Part shown: one piece after another, positions 32,941 to 41,582 of the stretch
Numbering within the stretch: the first letter of the stretch is position 1
Layout: each line of letters begins with the position of its first letter
From: Anaerolineales bacterium
GTDB lineage: Bacteria > Chloroflexota > Anaerolineae > 4572-78 > J111
Assembly: GCA_015075405.1 (NCBI GenBank)
Contig: JABTUK010000005.1
Location: 310,001 to 374,000, forward strand
Reading direction: 5' to 3'
DNA: 64,000 nucleotides
Made by a program: the position numbers and the translations under genes
Notes under the pieces: model-generated
Database searches by the model: none
What the model saw: the letters and a program-made list of their open reading frames with translations, nothing else
What the model was told of the DNA's origin: nothing

Positions 32941-33285
32941 CTATTGGGAGGGCTTAGCTATTTCCCAAGCTGCCCCTAACCCCCAACAGATGGGGGTAGA
33001 TTGTCCACCCTGTGTCCATTGACTTAGCAGAGCATTAAACTCTTCCTGGGTAATTTCAGCGAGGCCATGTTTTTCAAATGATTGGAGAAAGTCGGTGGCC
33101 TGACCTTCAATTTTGTAATAACCTATCATGTAAGTTCCGGTGACCTGGTCAATCTTGGGCTTGTAATGTTCTCCTTCAATTTTCTCGTCTATAAACTCAA
33201 CCCACCCAAAGAAGTAAGGCAACTGATTTAATTCCAACTTATCCTGGGTTTTGTAATAGATTATTTTCGGGGAATAATCGGGCAT
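32941..33285 (-). CDS. Hypothetical small soluble protein
   Basis: A 114-residue protein starting MPDYSPKIIYYKTQDKLELNQLPYFFGWVEFIDEKIEGEHY. It has no membrane segment or known motif. It is mixed alpha/beta, with a final glycine- and tryptophan-containing stretch (PICWGLGAAWEIAKPSQ). Its base composition is more A+T-rich than the neighbours, which may indicate recent acquisition. A MITE-like element abuts its 3' end. Function unknown. Confidence 0.65.
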   Translation of the reverse strand: MPDYSPKIIYYKTQDKLELNQLPYFFGWVEFIDEKIEGEHYKPKIDQVTGTYMIGYYKIEGQATDFLQSFEKHGLAEITQEEFNALLSQWTQGGQSTPICWGLGAAWEIAKPSQ

Positions 33286-33364
33286 TGTTTACCTCGTCTA
33301 AAGTGTGTGAATTTTCAATCAGTGTGCCACAAGTACGGAGATATTGTCAATGGGCTGAGTGTCT

Positions 33365-34270
33365 CTACACCCAAAATAAAATTGCCACCCCCATCATTGC
33401 CACAACCGTGCCGGCGATGGCGGCCCAGCCCAGCCGTTCTTTAAATACAAAATAGCTGATGGGCAGCAAAAAAATGGGCGGCAGGGCCATCAGGGTGCTG
33501 GCCACGCCGATATGGGTCAATTGAATGGCGATGAGCGACAGCCAGACCCCCAAAAATGGGCCAAAAAAAGCCCCGCCGATGATGTTCAAGATGGCCCGCC
33601 GCTCTTGCAGCAGCCGCTGGACGGTTTCTCCGGCCTGGCGCTGGAAAAAAGTAACGGCCCACAAAGTTGTTCCCGCCGCCAGCATACGGATGACATTACC
33701 CGACAAGGCCGGAAAATCGCCGCTCAATCCTTTTTTAGCCAGAATCAGGCCAACCGCCTGGCCTGTCGCCGCGCCCAGCCCAAACAAAACGCCCCACAAG
33801 TAGCGGCGGCGATCCGGCGAGGCGCGCATCAGGCCGTTACGGTCTAAGATCACCCACATCACCCCGCCAATAGCCAGGGCAATTCCGGCCATCTGTCCCC
33901 AGGATAACTTTTCGCCCAGCACCAGCCAGGCCAGCACCGCGCTGACCACCGGCGACAGGCTCATCAACAGCGACCCCAGGCGTGGGCCGATGGAAACATA
34001 GGCTTGAAACAAAAACCCATCAGCCACCACCAGCCCAATGATGCCCGACAGGGCCAGCCACGACCAGCGTTCCCACCCGGCGGCGAGCGGTAACAAAGTT
34101 CCTTGCAGCAGCCAGTGAGTGGTCAGCAGAAACAAGATAGCCAGCAGCAAGCGACTTCGGTTGACCACCATCGAGCCGACTTTTTGTCCGGCCAGGGTGA
34201 AAAAGGTGGCGGTCGCCGACCAGCACAGCGAGGTGCCCAGAGCGGCGAGTTCGCCCAGGAATGGAGTCAC
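33365..34270 (-). CDS. EamA-family (DMT) transporter
   Basis: A 301-residue membrane protein with ten hydrophobic segments in two homologous halves, each an EamA domain: LGELAALGTSLCWSATATFFTL...GLVVADGFLFQAYVSIGPRLGSLLMSLSPVVSAVLAWLVLGEKLSWGQMAGIALAIGGV, then the second half ending GVASTLMALPPIFLLPISYFVFKERLGWAAIAGTVVAMMGVAIL. Drug/metabolite transporters of this family export amino acids, nucleobases or drugs; substrate unknown. I prefer the GTG at 34270; an in-frame ATG at 34321 would add 17 polar residues. Confidence 0.92.
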   Translation of the reverse strand: MTPFLGELAALGTSLCWSATATFFTLAGQKVGSMVVNRSRLLLAILFLLTTHWLLQGTLLPLAAGWERWSWLALSGIIGLVVADGFLFQAYVSIGPRLGSLLMSLSPVVSAVLAWLVLGEKLSWGQMAGIALAIGGVMWVILDRNGLMRASPDRRRYLWGVLFGLGAATGQAVGLILAKKGLSGDFPALSGNVIRMLAAGTTLWAVTFFQRQAGETVQRLLQERRAILNIIGGAFFGPFLGVWLSLIAIQLTHIGVASTLMALPPIFLLPISYFVFKERLGWAAIAGTVVAMMGVAILFWV

Positions 34271-34347
34271 AGGATTATCTCTTTTCCGGGAGGCGCATGA
34301 TTGAGGCTGAATATAATCCAAGAAGCGGTGAAAGTCTAATCAGCAGT

Positions 34348-34388
34348 TCATCCAGACCTGATAGGTGCGCTGCGCGAAAACTTGTCAG
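34348..34388. repeat. Decayed AGACCTGACAGGT-family palindrome
   Basis: CCAGACCTGATAGGTGCGCTGCGCGAAAACTTGTCAGATCTT is a diverged relative of the 33-bp element at 16766/17852. Confidence 0.6.
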
Positions 34389-34430
34389 ATCTTCACGGGT
34401 TAGGCAGTTCCAAATTTAAATCCTTCAATT

Positions 34431-34492
34431 GCGTAGTGCGTGGTGCGTAGTGCGTAACGTAAATGTGCCACGCACTACGCACCACGCACCAC
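34431..34492. repeat. Heptad inverted repeat (GCGTAGT/GCGTGGT)
   Basis: Four 7-mers GCGTAGT-GCGTGGT-GCGTAGT-GCGTAAC and the complementary array after a short loop. It lies upstream of the kinase promoter rather than next to the ribosome-binding site. Confidence 0.9.
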
Positions 34493-34529
34493 AAGAACTG
34501 AGGTTTTATTTTCTTGGAGTTGCCTTAAG

Positions 34530-34558
34530 TTGATGCTTACCGGCAGCCCACGTATAAT
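34530..34558 (+). promoter_or_regulatory. Promoter giving a leaderless kinase mRNA
   Basis: TTGATG (34530-34535), 17 bp, TATAAT (34553-34558). The kinase ATG is at 34568, only 9 nt after the -10 box, where transcription should begin, and no Shine-Dalgarno sequence is present. A leaderless transcript is the natural reading. Confidence 0.62.
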
Positions 34559-34567
34559 TAAGCCACG

Positions 34568-36217
34568 ATGCAAGAACTCATCGGCCAGAAGTTGGGCCAA
34601 TACCAAATTGTGGAAATGATCGGCCAGGGCGGCATGGCGGCGGTGTTTAAAGCTTGGCAGCCGGGCCTGGAGCGTTGGGTGGCGGTGAAGGTGCTGCCGC
34701 CGGCCTCTGCCGCCGACCCTCACTTTAGCGCCCATTTTTTGCGCGAAGCCAAGGCCATTGCCAAACTGGAACATCCGCACATCCTGCCGGTTTATGATTT
34801 TGGTCAGCAGGGCCGGACCATCTACCTGGTCATGCGTTACATTGAAGGTTCGCGCACCCTGGGCGACGTAATGGGCCAGCCGATTCCCTTGCAACAGGCG
34901 CTGGCTTATCTGGAACAGGCCGCGGCGGCGCTCGATTATGCCCACGAGCGCGGGGTAATCCACCGCGATGTAAAACCGACCAATATCCTGCTGGATCGAA
35001 CCTGGGTTTTTCTGGCGGATTTTGGGCTGGCCCGGCTGACCGAAGCCACCGCGCTGCACATTACCGACATCGCTCTGGGCACCCCGGCCTACATGTCGCC
35101 GGAGCAGGGACGAGGCGCGGGCGTTGACGCCCGCACCGATGTTTACGCCCTGGGGGCAATTGTTTACCAGATGCTCAGCGGCGAAATTCCCCATCTGGCC
35201 GAGTCGAGCCAGGCCATCCTCTACCGGCGTAACCACGAGTCGCCACCCTCAGTAGAATCTGTACGGCCCGACCTGCCGCCGCTGTTGGATGAGGTTGTCC
35301 AAACGGCCTTAGCCACCCGGCCCGCCGACCGTTTTGAGAGCGCCGGCGCATTTGTCAAAGCGTTGCGCCACGCTGTCGAAAGTACCGGGTCAGCCTCTTT
35401 GTTGACCCGTTCGACCCAACCCCTGGCGGGACTGCCCTATCCCTCTGCTCCTGTTTCGCCGCCCCCAGTGATAGCCCCACCACCCGACCAGGCGGAAGTC
35501 GGGCCCGGCTGGCCCTGGCTGGCCTGGCTTGCTGCCGGGCTGGGCGCGGTGTTGATGACGATATTGCTGGCGGTCGGGGTGGCTTGGATGTTGAGCCGCC
35601 CGGCGACTCCAACCCCTTCCGCCGAGACAATCCCGACGGAGCCTGTTGCTATCTTAACTCCCACGCCCGTTGTAATCCCCACCGACCCTCCGCCCGCGCC
35701 AACCGCTACGCCAACGGAGTTGGCCCAAAGTTGCAGCCGCAGCGCCGGCGGCCCATTTGAGGCGCTCTGGCCTGCCTATCGCGCCGAATTGGGCTGTCCC
35801 ACCGGCGAACCCCAGACGATTTCGACGATTGCCGAAGAGACGTTTCAAGGCGGGCATCTCTTCTGGCGCAGAGACACCGACCAGGTTTACCTCATTTTTG
35901 ACCGGCAGCAGGATGGGACGGAACTGGCCGAGGGGCAGTGGCAGTTGATTCCACCGGAGTGGAAATGGGACGGCAGCAATCCCGATGGCGTGGGCCTGAC
36001 CCCGCCCCCTGGCCTGGTGGAACCCAAGCGCGGTTTTGGCTGGCTGTGGCGGACTCATCTCGGTGGGGGGGACGGGCCGCTGGGCTGGGCGCTGGACCGG
36101 GAGTACGGCTTTGATAACGTGGGCCAAGCGCAGCCCTTTGAACAAGGGTTGATGTTCAAGGGCAGTGCGCCCAAAGTTTATATCCTGCTCAATCATGGGC
36201 AGTTTTATGCCAGGTAG
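34568..36217 (+). CDS. PknB-type membrane Ser/Thr protein kinase
   Basis: A 549-residue kinase. The cytoplasmic kinase domain (about 12-265) has the glycine loop IGQGGMAAVFKAW, VAVKVL (ATP-binding Lys near 41), HRDVKPTNILL (catalytic Asp near 132), DFGLARL (Mg-binding) and GTPAYMSPEQ. A Pro-rich juxtamembrane segment, one membrane helix (about 316-340) and a Thr/Pro linker lead to an extracytoplasmic domain of about 165 residues (LWPAYRAELGCPTGEP, FQGGHLFWRRDTDQVYLIFD), a tail type often seen on Chloroflexota surface proteins. It likely senses envelope cues and phosphorylates cytoplasmic targets. The convergent 1302-residue protein is a possible partner by position only. Confidence 0.94.
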   Translation: MQELIGQKLGQYQIVEMIGQGGMAAVFKAWQPGLERWVAVKVLPPASAADPHFSAHFLREAKAIAKLEHPHILPVYDFGQQGRTIYLVMRYIEGSRTLGDVMGQPIPLQQALAYLEQAAAALDYAHERGVIHRDVKPTNILLDRTWVFLADFGLARLTEATALHITDIALGTPAYMSPEQGRGAGVDARTDVYALGAIVYQMLSGEIPHLAESSQAILYRRNHESPPSVESVRPDLPPLLDEVVQTALATRPADRFESAGAFVKALRHAVESTGSASLLTRSTQPLAGLPYPSAPVSPPPVIAPPPDQAEVGPGWPWLAWLAAGLGAVLMTILLAVGVAWMLSRPATPTPSAETIPTEPVAILTPTPVVIPTDPPPAPTATPTELAQSCSRSAGGPFEALWPAYRAELGCPTGEPQTISTIAEETFQGGHLFWRRDTDQVYLIFDRQQDGTELAEGQWQLIPPEWKWDGSNPDGVGLTPPPGLVEPKRGFGWLWRTHLGGGDGPLGWALDREYGFDNVGQAQPFEQGLMFKGSAPKVYILLNHGQFYAR

Positions 36218-36227
36218 ATGTCATACT

Positions 36228-36323
36228 CAGTGAATCCAAATTTGAGGAGCCAGCACGCCCACGTGCGGCGGTGTTCGGCACGTGGGCGTGCCCGCTTCGC
36301 GTCCTCGAAAATTGGATCTACTG
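36228..36323. repeat. MITE-like element, copy 2
   Basis: A 96-bp element with terminal inverted repeats CAGTGAATCCAAATTTGAGG and CCTCGAAAATTGGATCTACTG and an inner palindrome GCACGCCCACGTGC/GCACGTGGGCGTGC. It lies just after the kinase stop. Confidence 0.88.
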
Positions 36324-36340
36324 ATACTGCCTTTGCGCTT

Positions 36341-36443
36341 TTTGATTAGAACGCTGATAGCGCAGGTATTCGCAGACTGTAGGCGCGGATAAATTTGGAA
36401 AAATCTGCGAAAATCAGGCCAATCTGCGTTATCTGCGTCCCAT
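36341..36443. repeat. ATCTGCG tandem/inverted repeat
   Basis: GATTAGAACGCTGATAGCGC..GGATAAATTTGG followed by AATCTGCG units repeated in the second half. No gene is seen in 36218-36480. Confidence 0.65.
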
Positions 36444-36480
36444 TTTTAGGTCGCCGGTAAAAGGTGCAAACATGGTAATA

Positions 36481-39400
36481 TCAGCGCTTGGGTGAAAAAT
36501 CTTCCTGAAAAGTGAGCAGGCTGGGATGCTCTGGGCATAGCTGCAAGCCGCGCTGAACCAACTCGCGGAGCTGCTGCCTGGCTTCCTCATGATCATTGGC
36601 AGAGGAAAAGAGTGAGCTAAAAAAATCTTTGCGCTCGTTGAGGCGCTGCAGCAGCGGGCGCAGTTGGCTGATGATGTGCTGGACTTCGTGCTCTTTTTGG
36701 CGCAGCTCTTCAATGATAAACGCGCCCTCATTGATTTGTTTGGTTAATACCTGGCTTTTCTGGGCCACTTCATCAAACAGATTGCGGGCATAGCGGCTGT
36801 TTAGCTCGGCTTCGGCCAGCGGAAAGGCGTCGAGATGCTGGCGCAGCCGTTCCAGCGACCAGACCTCATCGCGGACCAGGGCCGGGTGGTCGTCGTTTTG
36901 GCCCAGCGCGGCCTGGGCCAGTTCTACCGCCGCCTGAAAATCACCCCGGTTGGCCAGCTTGGCAATCTTCGAGCGGATGATCAGCCAGTTGATGGCCGGC
37001 TGGCCGCCTTCCTGCCAGATACTCAACTTATCGAGCGCCGCCAGCTTTGCCCCCACCAGCGGTTCAAGCGATTCCTGGCCGGTGATGGTCTGTCCGGTGT
37101 AGGGATCAACCACCTCAAGCGTCTCTCGAAGATGGGTTTCGTCGTCCGGGTCGGCGGTGGCCATATAAGCCAGCCGGTCCAGGACCAGCCGGAATTTTTC
37201 CTGGGCCATGGCCTGTTTGACCTGCTCGACCGCGACTTCCATGTTCGACCGCTGGCGTTTGGCTTTTTCGATTTCAGCCGGTAAATCTTGAACTCCACGA
37301 TGCTGGTGCCAGCCTTTGAGTTCCAACTCCTTCAGCCCATCCTCTACGGCGTCCCATTGGCCGCTGACCAGGGCCGCCCTGATTTGGCGTTTCAACTCGC
37401 GGCGTTTCTCCTGGATAAAATAAAGCTTGCCGGTGGTCAGTTCCAATTGATACAACGCCTCATTCAAAGCCGGCTTGTAATCTACCACCTCTAGCCCCAG
37501 TTCAGCCATGACCCGCTCCAGTTCGGTCATCTCGATGAGGCGCTCATAGAGGGCCTTGGCCTTAACGCTGTGATTTTCCAGAGCCTCTCCACCCACGCCG
37601 AAGCCAACGCCTTCGGGGTTTTCGGCCACCATTTTGAGGTCGGGCTGGAGGTGGTCGAAAGCCAATTTCAGCACCCGCCGCGCCTGCTCCTGGGTTGAGG
37701 CGTCCGGCTGCAACACCAAAATCTGGCAGAGCAGTTCGGCCCGCGACCAGGCTGTCCCGGCCTTATCCGATATTTTCGCCAGGTCGCTCTTGAGGTTACT
37801 CACTTTGGTTTCAATCAGCTTGTCCCACCAGCGCTGCAAGCGGTCATTTTGCTGGGGCAACGTTTCGAGCAGGGCTTGATAGGCCAACCGGGTCTCTTTC
37901 AGTTGAGTAAGGGTCAATTCGCCCTTTAGCTGGTTGCGGATGGCAGCGGTACCCTTTTCAATCTCCTCCGCCTCCTGAATCCGCTGTTCCATCGTCTGGA
38001 TGGTCTGCTTATCGGTTTCGGCCAGCAGGGGGTCCATCTGTTCCAACAGCGCTTTGGCTTGGGTGAGGGCCAGGCGGGCTTCGGCGTACCGTTTTTGGTT
38101 GTAATAAAAGGCGGCCAGGTGACGCTTGATGGTCGGGTCATTGTTGGCGGCCCGGTCAAGATCGCTCAACAGCCGTTCTTTCTCAGCAGGATCGGTGGCG
38201 GCCTGGGCGCGGGCCAGGGTGTTGTGCTTTTGAACCTGGCGGCGGCCCTCGGCAATGGACGGCGTTTTGGGGGATAAGCGGAACGCCTCTTCCCACAGAA
38301 GTTCCGCTTCATCCCAGCGGTCCAGCTCCTGCAAATCACGGGCGGTGGTGGCATAGGCCGGGGCCAAAGCTTTGACCCGCCACTCGTTAACCTGGGGCGA
38401 TTGGGCGCGTTCCAACTCCTGGATCAAAAACTCTACTTTGGGCAGGATAAATTCTTCGGCGGCTACCAGGGCCTCCAACTGCTGCTCAATCTCGCCGCGC
38501 CAGCGAGTTGTGGCCGCGCTGATAAGCTCCTGCACCTGGGCGGCCTGCCGTGAAGCGGCATAGCGGAAAGGTTGGACCAGCAAAAAGGCCGAACGAGCGT
38601 CACCTTTAGCCAGGGCTTGATCTGCTTCTTTCAGGGCAATGGCAATATCGGCTTCCTGTTGTTCGTTGGCGGCGATTTTATCCAGCAGGGTTTGAGCGGT
38701 CGCGGCGTCGTCTCCTTGCAGTTCGACCACCTGGCGCAGCAGCCCCATGGCCGCCACATATTCTTCGGGGTCTTCGCACAGGGCGGATCCCTGCAAAAAA
38801 GCCCGGCGCGCCGCGATGCGCTCAGCCAGGCGAGGGAAGCGCGGCTCTTCGGGGTAGTCGGCCTGGGCCTGTTTGGCCCCTTCTTCCACCACGATTAATT
38901 CGACTGGGTCGGTCACCGCCGCCATTTTTTGCTCAAGGGTGTGAAATAAGCGCTCAACCCCCAAGCGAAAATCAATTTGCACCTGAACATGCTCAAGTTT
39001 AGCTAACTCCTGCCCAGAAGTTCGCTCGGCTTTCAACGCGGCCAGGGCTTCATGGGCCTGTTCCGGCTCGGTTTGACTCAACTCGGCAATTTCGGCCAGG
39101 CGCTGTTCAAAAGCCAGGGCTGTTTGCTGAATTTGCAGGCAGCGCTCCAGGGCGGCTTGGGCCTGAGAGTGTAAGGTTTGGAGCGCATCATTATAAGTAG
39201 CTACCGACTGGCCGGTGTTGATAATCTCCTCAAAGCGCAGTTGGGCCATTTCAAACTCTTCTAAATCCTGAAACTGCTGACCCTTTTCCAGCAGATGGCC
39301 CAGCTTTTGTTCCAGCACAGCGGCCAATTGCTGGCGCGCCTCGTTCAGACCCGGCGTAAAACGGTCTACCTGCTCGACCTGGTTCAAAGCCAGCCACGAT

Positions 39401-40389
39401 TCCAGCGGTTCTTCTTTATCCAGAGCCGAAGTTAACAGGGTCAAAGCTCTGTCGCGCTGGGCCAGGGCTGGTTCGATCCGTTCTTTCAGTTCTTGCTCTA
39501 GCAACTGTTTGGCCGCGTCATTCGGCGCCACCGCCGCCAAACCTTCCCGGATTTTGTCGTAGGCTGCCCGCGGCGACTCGGCCAGCAAATTTTGGGCCTG
39601 CTCCAAATAGGCCCGCGCTCGCTGTTCGGTAAAGCGATTGGCTAAGGTTTTGGCTCCTTCCAGGCACTCCTCAAGCGGTAAATAGCCCTTAAACTCGCCC
39701 TGCTCGTCAAAGAAAACGGTTTCGGTTTCACCCTGGCTTTTCAAGGCTTCGTAAAAATCAAGCAAGGCCTGTCCCTGGCGGGCCGAGATGAGCGCCGGCA
39801 GTTCAACCCAGAGCTTTTGGGCGCGGTCTCGCTTTTCAGTGGCGATGAGTTTCAAGCGTTGCAGGGGAATAACCTGGGGGGTCTCGCCGACCTTTTTAAT
39901 CGTTTCAACCAGCGCCCGTTCATATTCGGCCAGCGCGGCGCTTCCTACCCCGGCGCGTTCCAAAGCCTGGGCTTGGCCCCAAATCTTGTCCAACTCCTGC
40001 TGAAACTCGGCCACCAGGCGGCGTTCCCGTTCTGCCGCTTCTTTGGCCTGGAGTTCGGCCCACAAACTCTGGGCGATTTCGTTTTGTTTGTCCTGCTGGC
40101 GCAGCGTTTGCAGCACTTCACGGGCTTTTTGAGCCTCAAACGGGTCCCGCTGAAACAGCCGGGTGGCCTCCTCTTCCAACTGTCTCAGGTAGTGCCGTCG
40201 AGCATTACTGAGGGCCTCGGCGCGCAGGCGAATGTTATCCAGCATGGCCTGGTTATCAAAGGCATACGATTTTGCCTTTTCCAGCATGACAAAAGCGGTT
40301 TCGTAATCCTGGGTTTTAGCCAGTTTTTCGGCTTGTTCCATGAAATTAGAAGCAATTTGGAGCGTATCGTATAAACCGGTCTTCTTCAT
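36481..40389 (-). CDS. 1302-residue helical (TPR/coiled-coil-like) protein of unknown function
   Basis: An unusually long protein built almost entirely of amphipathic helices rich in Glu, Gln, Leu, Ala and Lys. Typical stretches are EKLAKTQDYETAFVMLEKAKSYAF near the start and AAFYYNQKRYAEARLALTQAKALLEQ in the middle, both with the A/Y spacing of tetratricopeptide repeats. Others look like straight coiled coil. No signal peptide, membrane helix or catalytic motif is visible, so it is probably a cytoplasmic scaffold. AAGGAT upstream supports the ATG. It is convergent with the Ser/Thr kinase, which makes it a candidate substrate or adaptor; this is inference. No dispersed repeats have entered its 3.9 kb. 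Confidence 0.85.
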   Translation of the reverse strand: MKKTGLYDTLQIASNFMEQAEKLAKTQDYETAFVMLEKAKSYAFDNQAMLDNIRLRAEALSNARRHYLRQLEEEATRLFQRDPFEAQKAREVLQTLRQQDKQNEIAQSLWAELQAKEAAERERRLVAEFQQELDKIWGQAQALERAGVGSAALAEYERALVETIKKVGETPQVIPLQRLKLIATEKRDRAQKLWVELPALISARQGQALLDFYEALKSQGETETVFFDEQGEFKGYLPLEECLEGAKTLANRFTEQRARAYLEQAQNLLAESPRAAYDKIREGLAAVAPNDAAKQLLEQELKERIEPALAQRDRALTLLTSALDKEEPLESWLALNQVEQVDRFTPGLNEARQQLAAVLEQKLGHLLEKGQQFQDLEEFEMAQLRFEEIINTGQSVATYNDALQTLHSQAQAALERCLQIQQTALAFEQRLAEIAELSQTEPEQAHEALAALKAERTSGQELAKLEHVQVQIDFRLGVERLFHTLEQKMAAVTDPVELIVVEEGAKQAQADYPEEPRFPRLAERIAARRAFLQGSALCEDPEEYVAAMGLLRQVVELQGDDAATAQTLLDKIAANEQQEADIAIALKEADQALAKGDARSAFLLVQPFRYAASRQAAQVQELISAATTRWRGEIEQQLEALVAAEEFILPKVEFLIQELERAQSPQVNEWRVKALAPAYATTARDLQELDRWDEAELLWEEAFRLSPKTPSIAEGRRQVQKHNTLARAQAATDPAEKERLLSDLDRAANNDPTIKRHLAAFYYNQKRYAEARLALTQAKALLEQMDPLLAETDKQTIQTMEQRIQEAEEIEKGTAAIRNQLKGELTLTQLKETRLAYQALLETLPQQNDRLQRWWDKLIETKVSNLKSDLAKISDKAGTAWSRAELLCQILVLQPDASTQEQARRVLKLAFDHLQPDLKMVAENPEGVGFGVGGEALENHSVKAKALYERLIEMTELERVMAELGLEVVDYKPALNEALYQLELTTGKLYFIQEKRRELKRQIRAALVSGQWDAVEDGLKELELKGWHQHRGVQDLPAEIEKAKRQRSNMEVAVEQVKQAMAQEKFRLVLDRLAYMATADPDDETHLRETLEVVDPYTGQTITGQESLEPLVGAKLAALDKLSIWQEGGQPAINWLIIRSKIAKLANRGDFQAAVELAQAALGQNDDHPALVRDEVWSLERLRQHLDAFPLAEAELNSRYARNLFDEVAQKSQVLTKQINEGAFIIEELRQKEHEVQHIISQLRPLLQRLNERKDFFSSLFSSANDHEEARQQLRELVQRGLQLCPEHPSLLTFQEDFSPKR

Positions 40390-40487
40390 CTATCAATCCT
40401 TAGCCTGAGAGCCTGTCTGAATAACCCCGTAGGTGACGCATCCCTATGCGTCACCGGCTGGCTTTTTAGACAGTTTCTAAAAACAAA

Positions 40488-40545
40488 AAAATGCCCACTG
40501 TGTGGCCCTATTTTGCGCTTACTGACACAACACAGCAGGCATTTT
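40488..40545. repeat. Imperfect palindrome with T-tract on the minus strand
   Basis: AAAATGCCCACTGTGT and ACACAGCAGGCATTTT pair with two mismatches over a 26-nt loop. On the minus strand the stem is followed by TTTTTTTGTTTTT. It may be a terminator or the remnant of a small mobile element; it lies upstream of the 1302-residue gene. Confidence 0.6.
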
Positions 40546-40732
40546 CTTGCAAACAATCCTGGCGGCAGCAACAGCTTGGCTGCCCTCATAGATTATTAAG
40601 GCCACTCTGGAATAAGGGACACCCCTTTCCCTGACCTTAACAGTTTAACAAAATTTGGCGGCTCTGACAATTGAGCAAATAGTCCTGCTAATTGCCGCCG
40701 ATTGACAAGTCAGCCGGCCTTAGAGTATATTC

Positions 40733-40835
40733 TCACTAGCCTCAATTTTCGAGGACGCGAAGCAGGCACGCCTTCGTGCCGGCTACGAAGCGTGCCGCAC
40801 GTGGGTGTGCTGGCTCCTCAAATCGTAACTGCTTA
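40733..40835. repeat. MITE-like element, copy 3 (diverged)
   Basis: GCACGCCTTCGTGCCGGCTACGAAGCGTGCCGCACGTGGGTGTGCTGGCTCCTCAAAT matches the inner part and right end of the family; its termini are worn. Confidence 0.75.
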
Positions 40836-40844
40836 GCCATATCA

Positions 40845-40960
40845 TCCATTCGGCAGGCTCAGGACAAGTTTCGACCGCAGGGAGAAATCCCCGGCGCCTC
40901 ACTTTTACATGTTGTGCCCTGGGGATTTCTCGCTCCTTCGTCGCTCGAAATGACATGAGC
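40845..40960. repeat. GGCAGGCTCAGGACAAG / GGATTTCTCGCT...CGAAATGACA repeat
   Basis: Two known dispersed motifs side by side: AGGCTCAGGACAAGTTTCGACCGCAGGGAGAAATCCC, then GGGGATTTCTCGCTCCTTCG ending CGAAATGACATG. Together with neighbours, the 650 bp between 40390 and 41042 is repeats only; no gene seen. Confidence 0.8.
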
Positions 40961-40980
40961 CTGAGTAGTAATCTCAAATC

Positions 40981-41022
40981 TTGACTTGACACCTGACACG
41001 TGACACTTGACGCGTGACACTT
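40981..41022. repeat. Heptad array (GACACCT/GACACTT)
   Basis: Five to six 7-mers TTGACTT-GACACCT-GACACGT-GACACTT-GACGCGT-GACACTT, ending about 20 nt before the MOSC ATG and next to its AAAGGAG. Same unit as the in-frame array at 29231. Confidence 0.9.
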
Positions 41023-41042
41023 ACTTTCAAAGGAGACCCAAT

Positions 41043-41498
41043 ATGACGCCAATTGGCAAACTCGAAGCGATCTGGCTTAAACGGATGCGGCGCGGGCCGA
41101 TGGACCCGGTCGAACGGGCGACCCTCAAGGCCAACCAGGGCTTGGTGGGCAATGCCAATCAGGGCGGCAAACGGCAGGTGACGCTCATCGAGCAGGAGGT
41201 GTGGCAGCGGCTCATGGCCGAAATGGGCGCAGACCTCGCCCCTTCCTCCCGCCGGGCCAATTTGCTGCTGAGTGGAATTCGGCTGGCCAATACCCAGAAT
41301 CGGATTTTGCGGATTGGCCCCTGCCGCATCCAGATTTGGGGTGAAACCAAGCCGTGCGAGCAGATGGACGACGCCTGGCCGGGCCTGAAAGAGGCCATGT
41401 ACGGCAATTGGGCCGGCGGCGCATTTGGCCTCATTCTGGATGACGGCGAAATTGCCGTTGGCGATAAAGTGGAATGGGTGGAGGAAGAAGGGAACTGA
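41043..41498 (+). CDS. MOSC-domain protein
   Basis: A 151-residue protein consisting of one MOSC domain: GKLEAIWLKRMRRGPMDPVERATLKANQGLVGNANQGGKRQVTLIEQEVW, then RRANLLLSGIRLANTQNRILRIGPCRIQIWGETKPCEQMDD and GLILDDGEIAVGDKVEW. The conserved cysteine of MOSC (here in KPCEQMD, near residue 112) is present; in this superfamily it takes part in sulfur or molybdenum-cofactor chemistry. No partner molybdoenzyme is adjacent, although the next gene encodes an oxygenase. AAAGGAG precedes the ATG at 41043; an in-frame start at 41007 lies in the heptad repeat and is rejected. Confidence 0.92.
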   Translation: MTPIGKLEAIWLKRMRRGPMDPVERATLKANQGLVGNANQGGKRQVTLIEQEVWQRLMAEMGADLAPSSRRANLLLSGIRLANTQNRILRIGPCRIQIWGETKPCEQMDDAWPGLKEAMYGNWAGGAFGLILDDGEIAVGDKVEWVEEEGN

Positions 41499-41559
41499 AG
41501 GAACTCGTAGGAACTGAGGGGGTTGCTCCGTTAGTTCCCTCAGTTCCTACGAGTTCCTA
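41490..41559. repeat. Nonamer-unit inverted repeat (GGAACTGAG)
   Basis: GGAACTGAA-GGAACTCGTA-GGAACTGAG and the complementary AGTTCCCTCAGTTCCTACGAGTTCC around a short loop. It overlaps the MOSC stop codon and ends 23 nt before the oxygenase start. Sister of 52524-52621. Confidence 0.9.
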
Positions 41560-41582
41560 TTTTGTCTATGGAGCTAATATCT

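Noticed and set aside
40386-40589. 67-codon frame upstream of the 1302-residue gene
   Set aside because: Lies over a palindrome and repeat-like sequence, with no similarity or ribosome-binding site of note.
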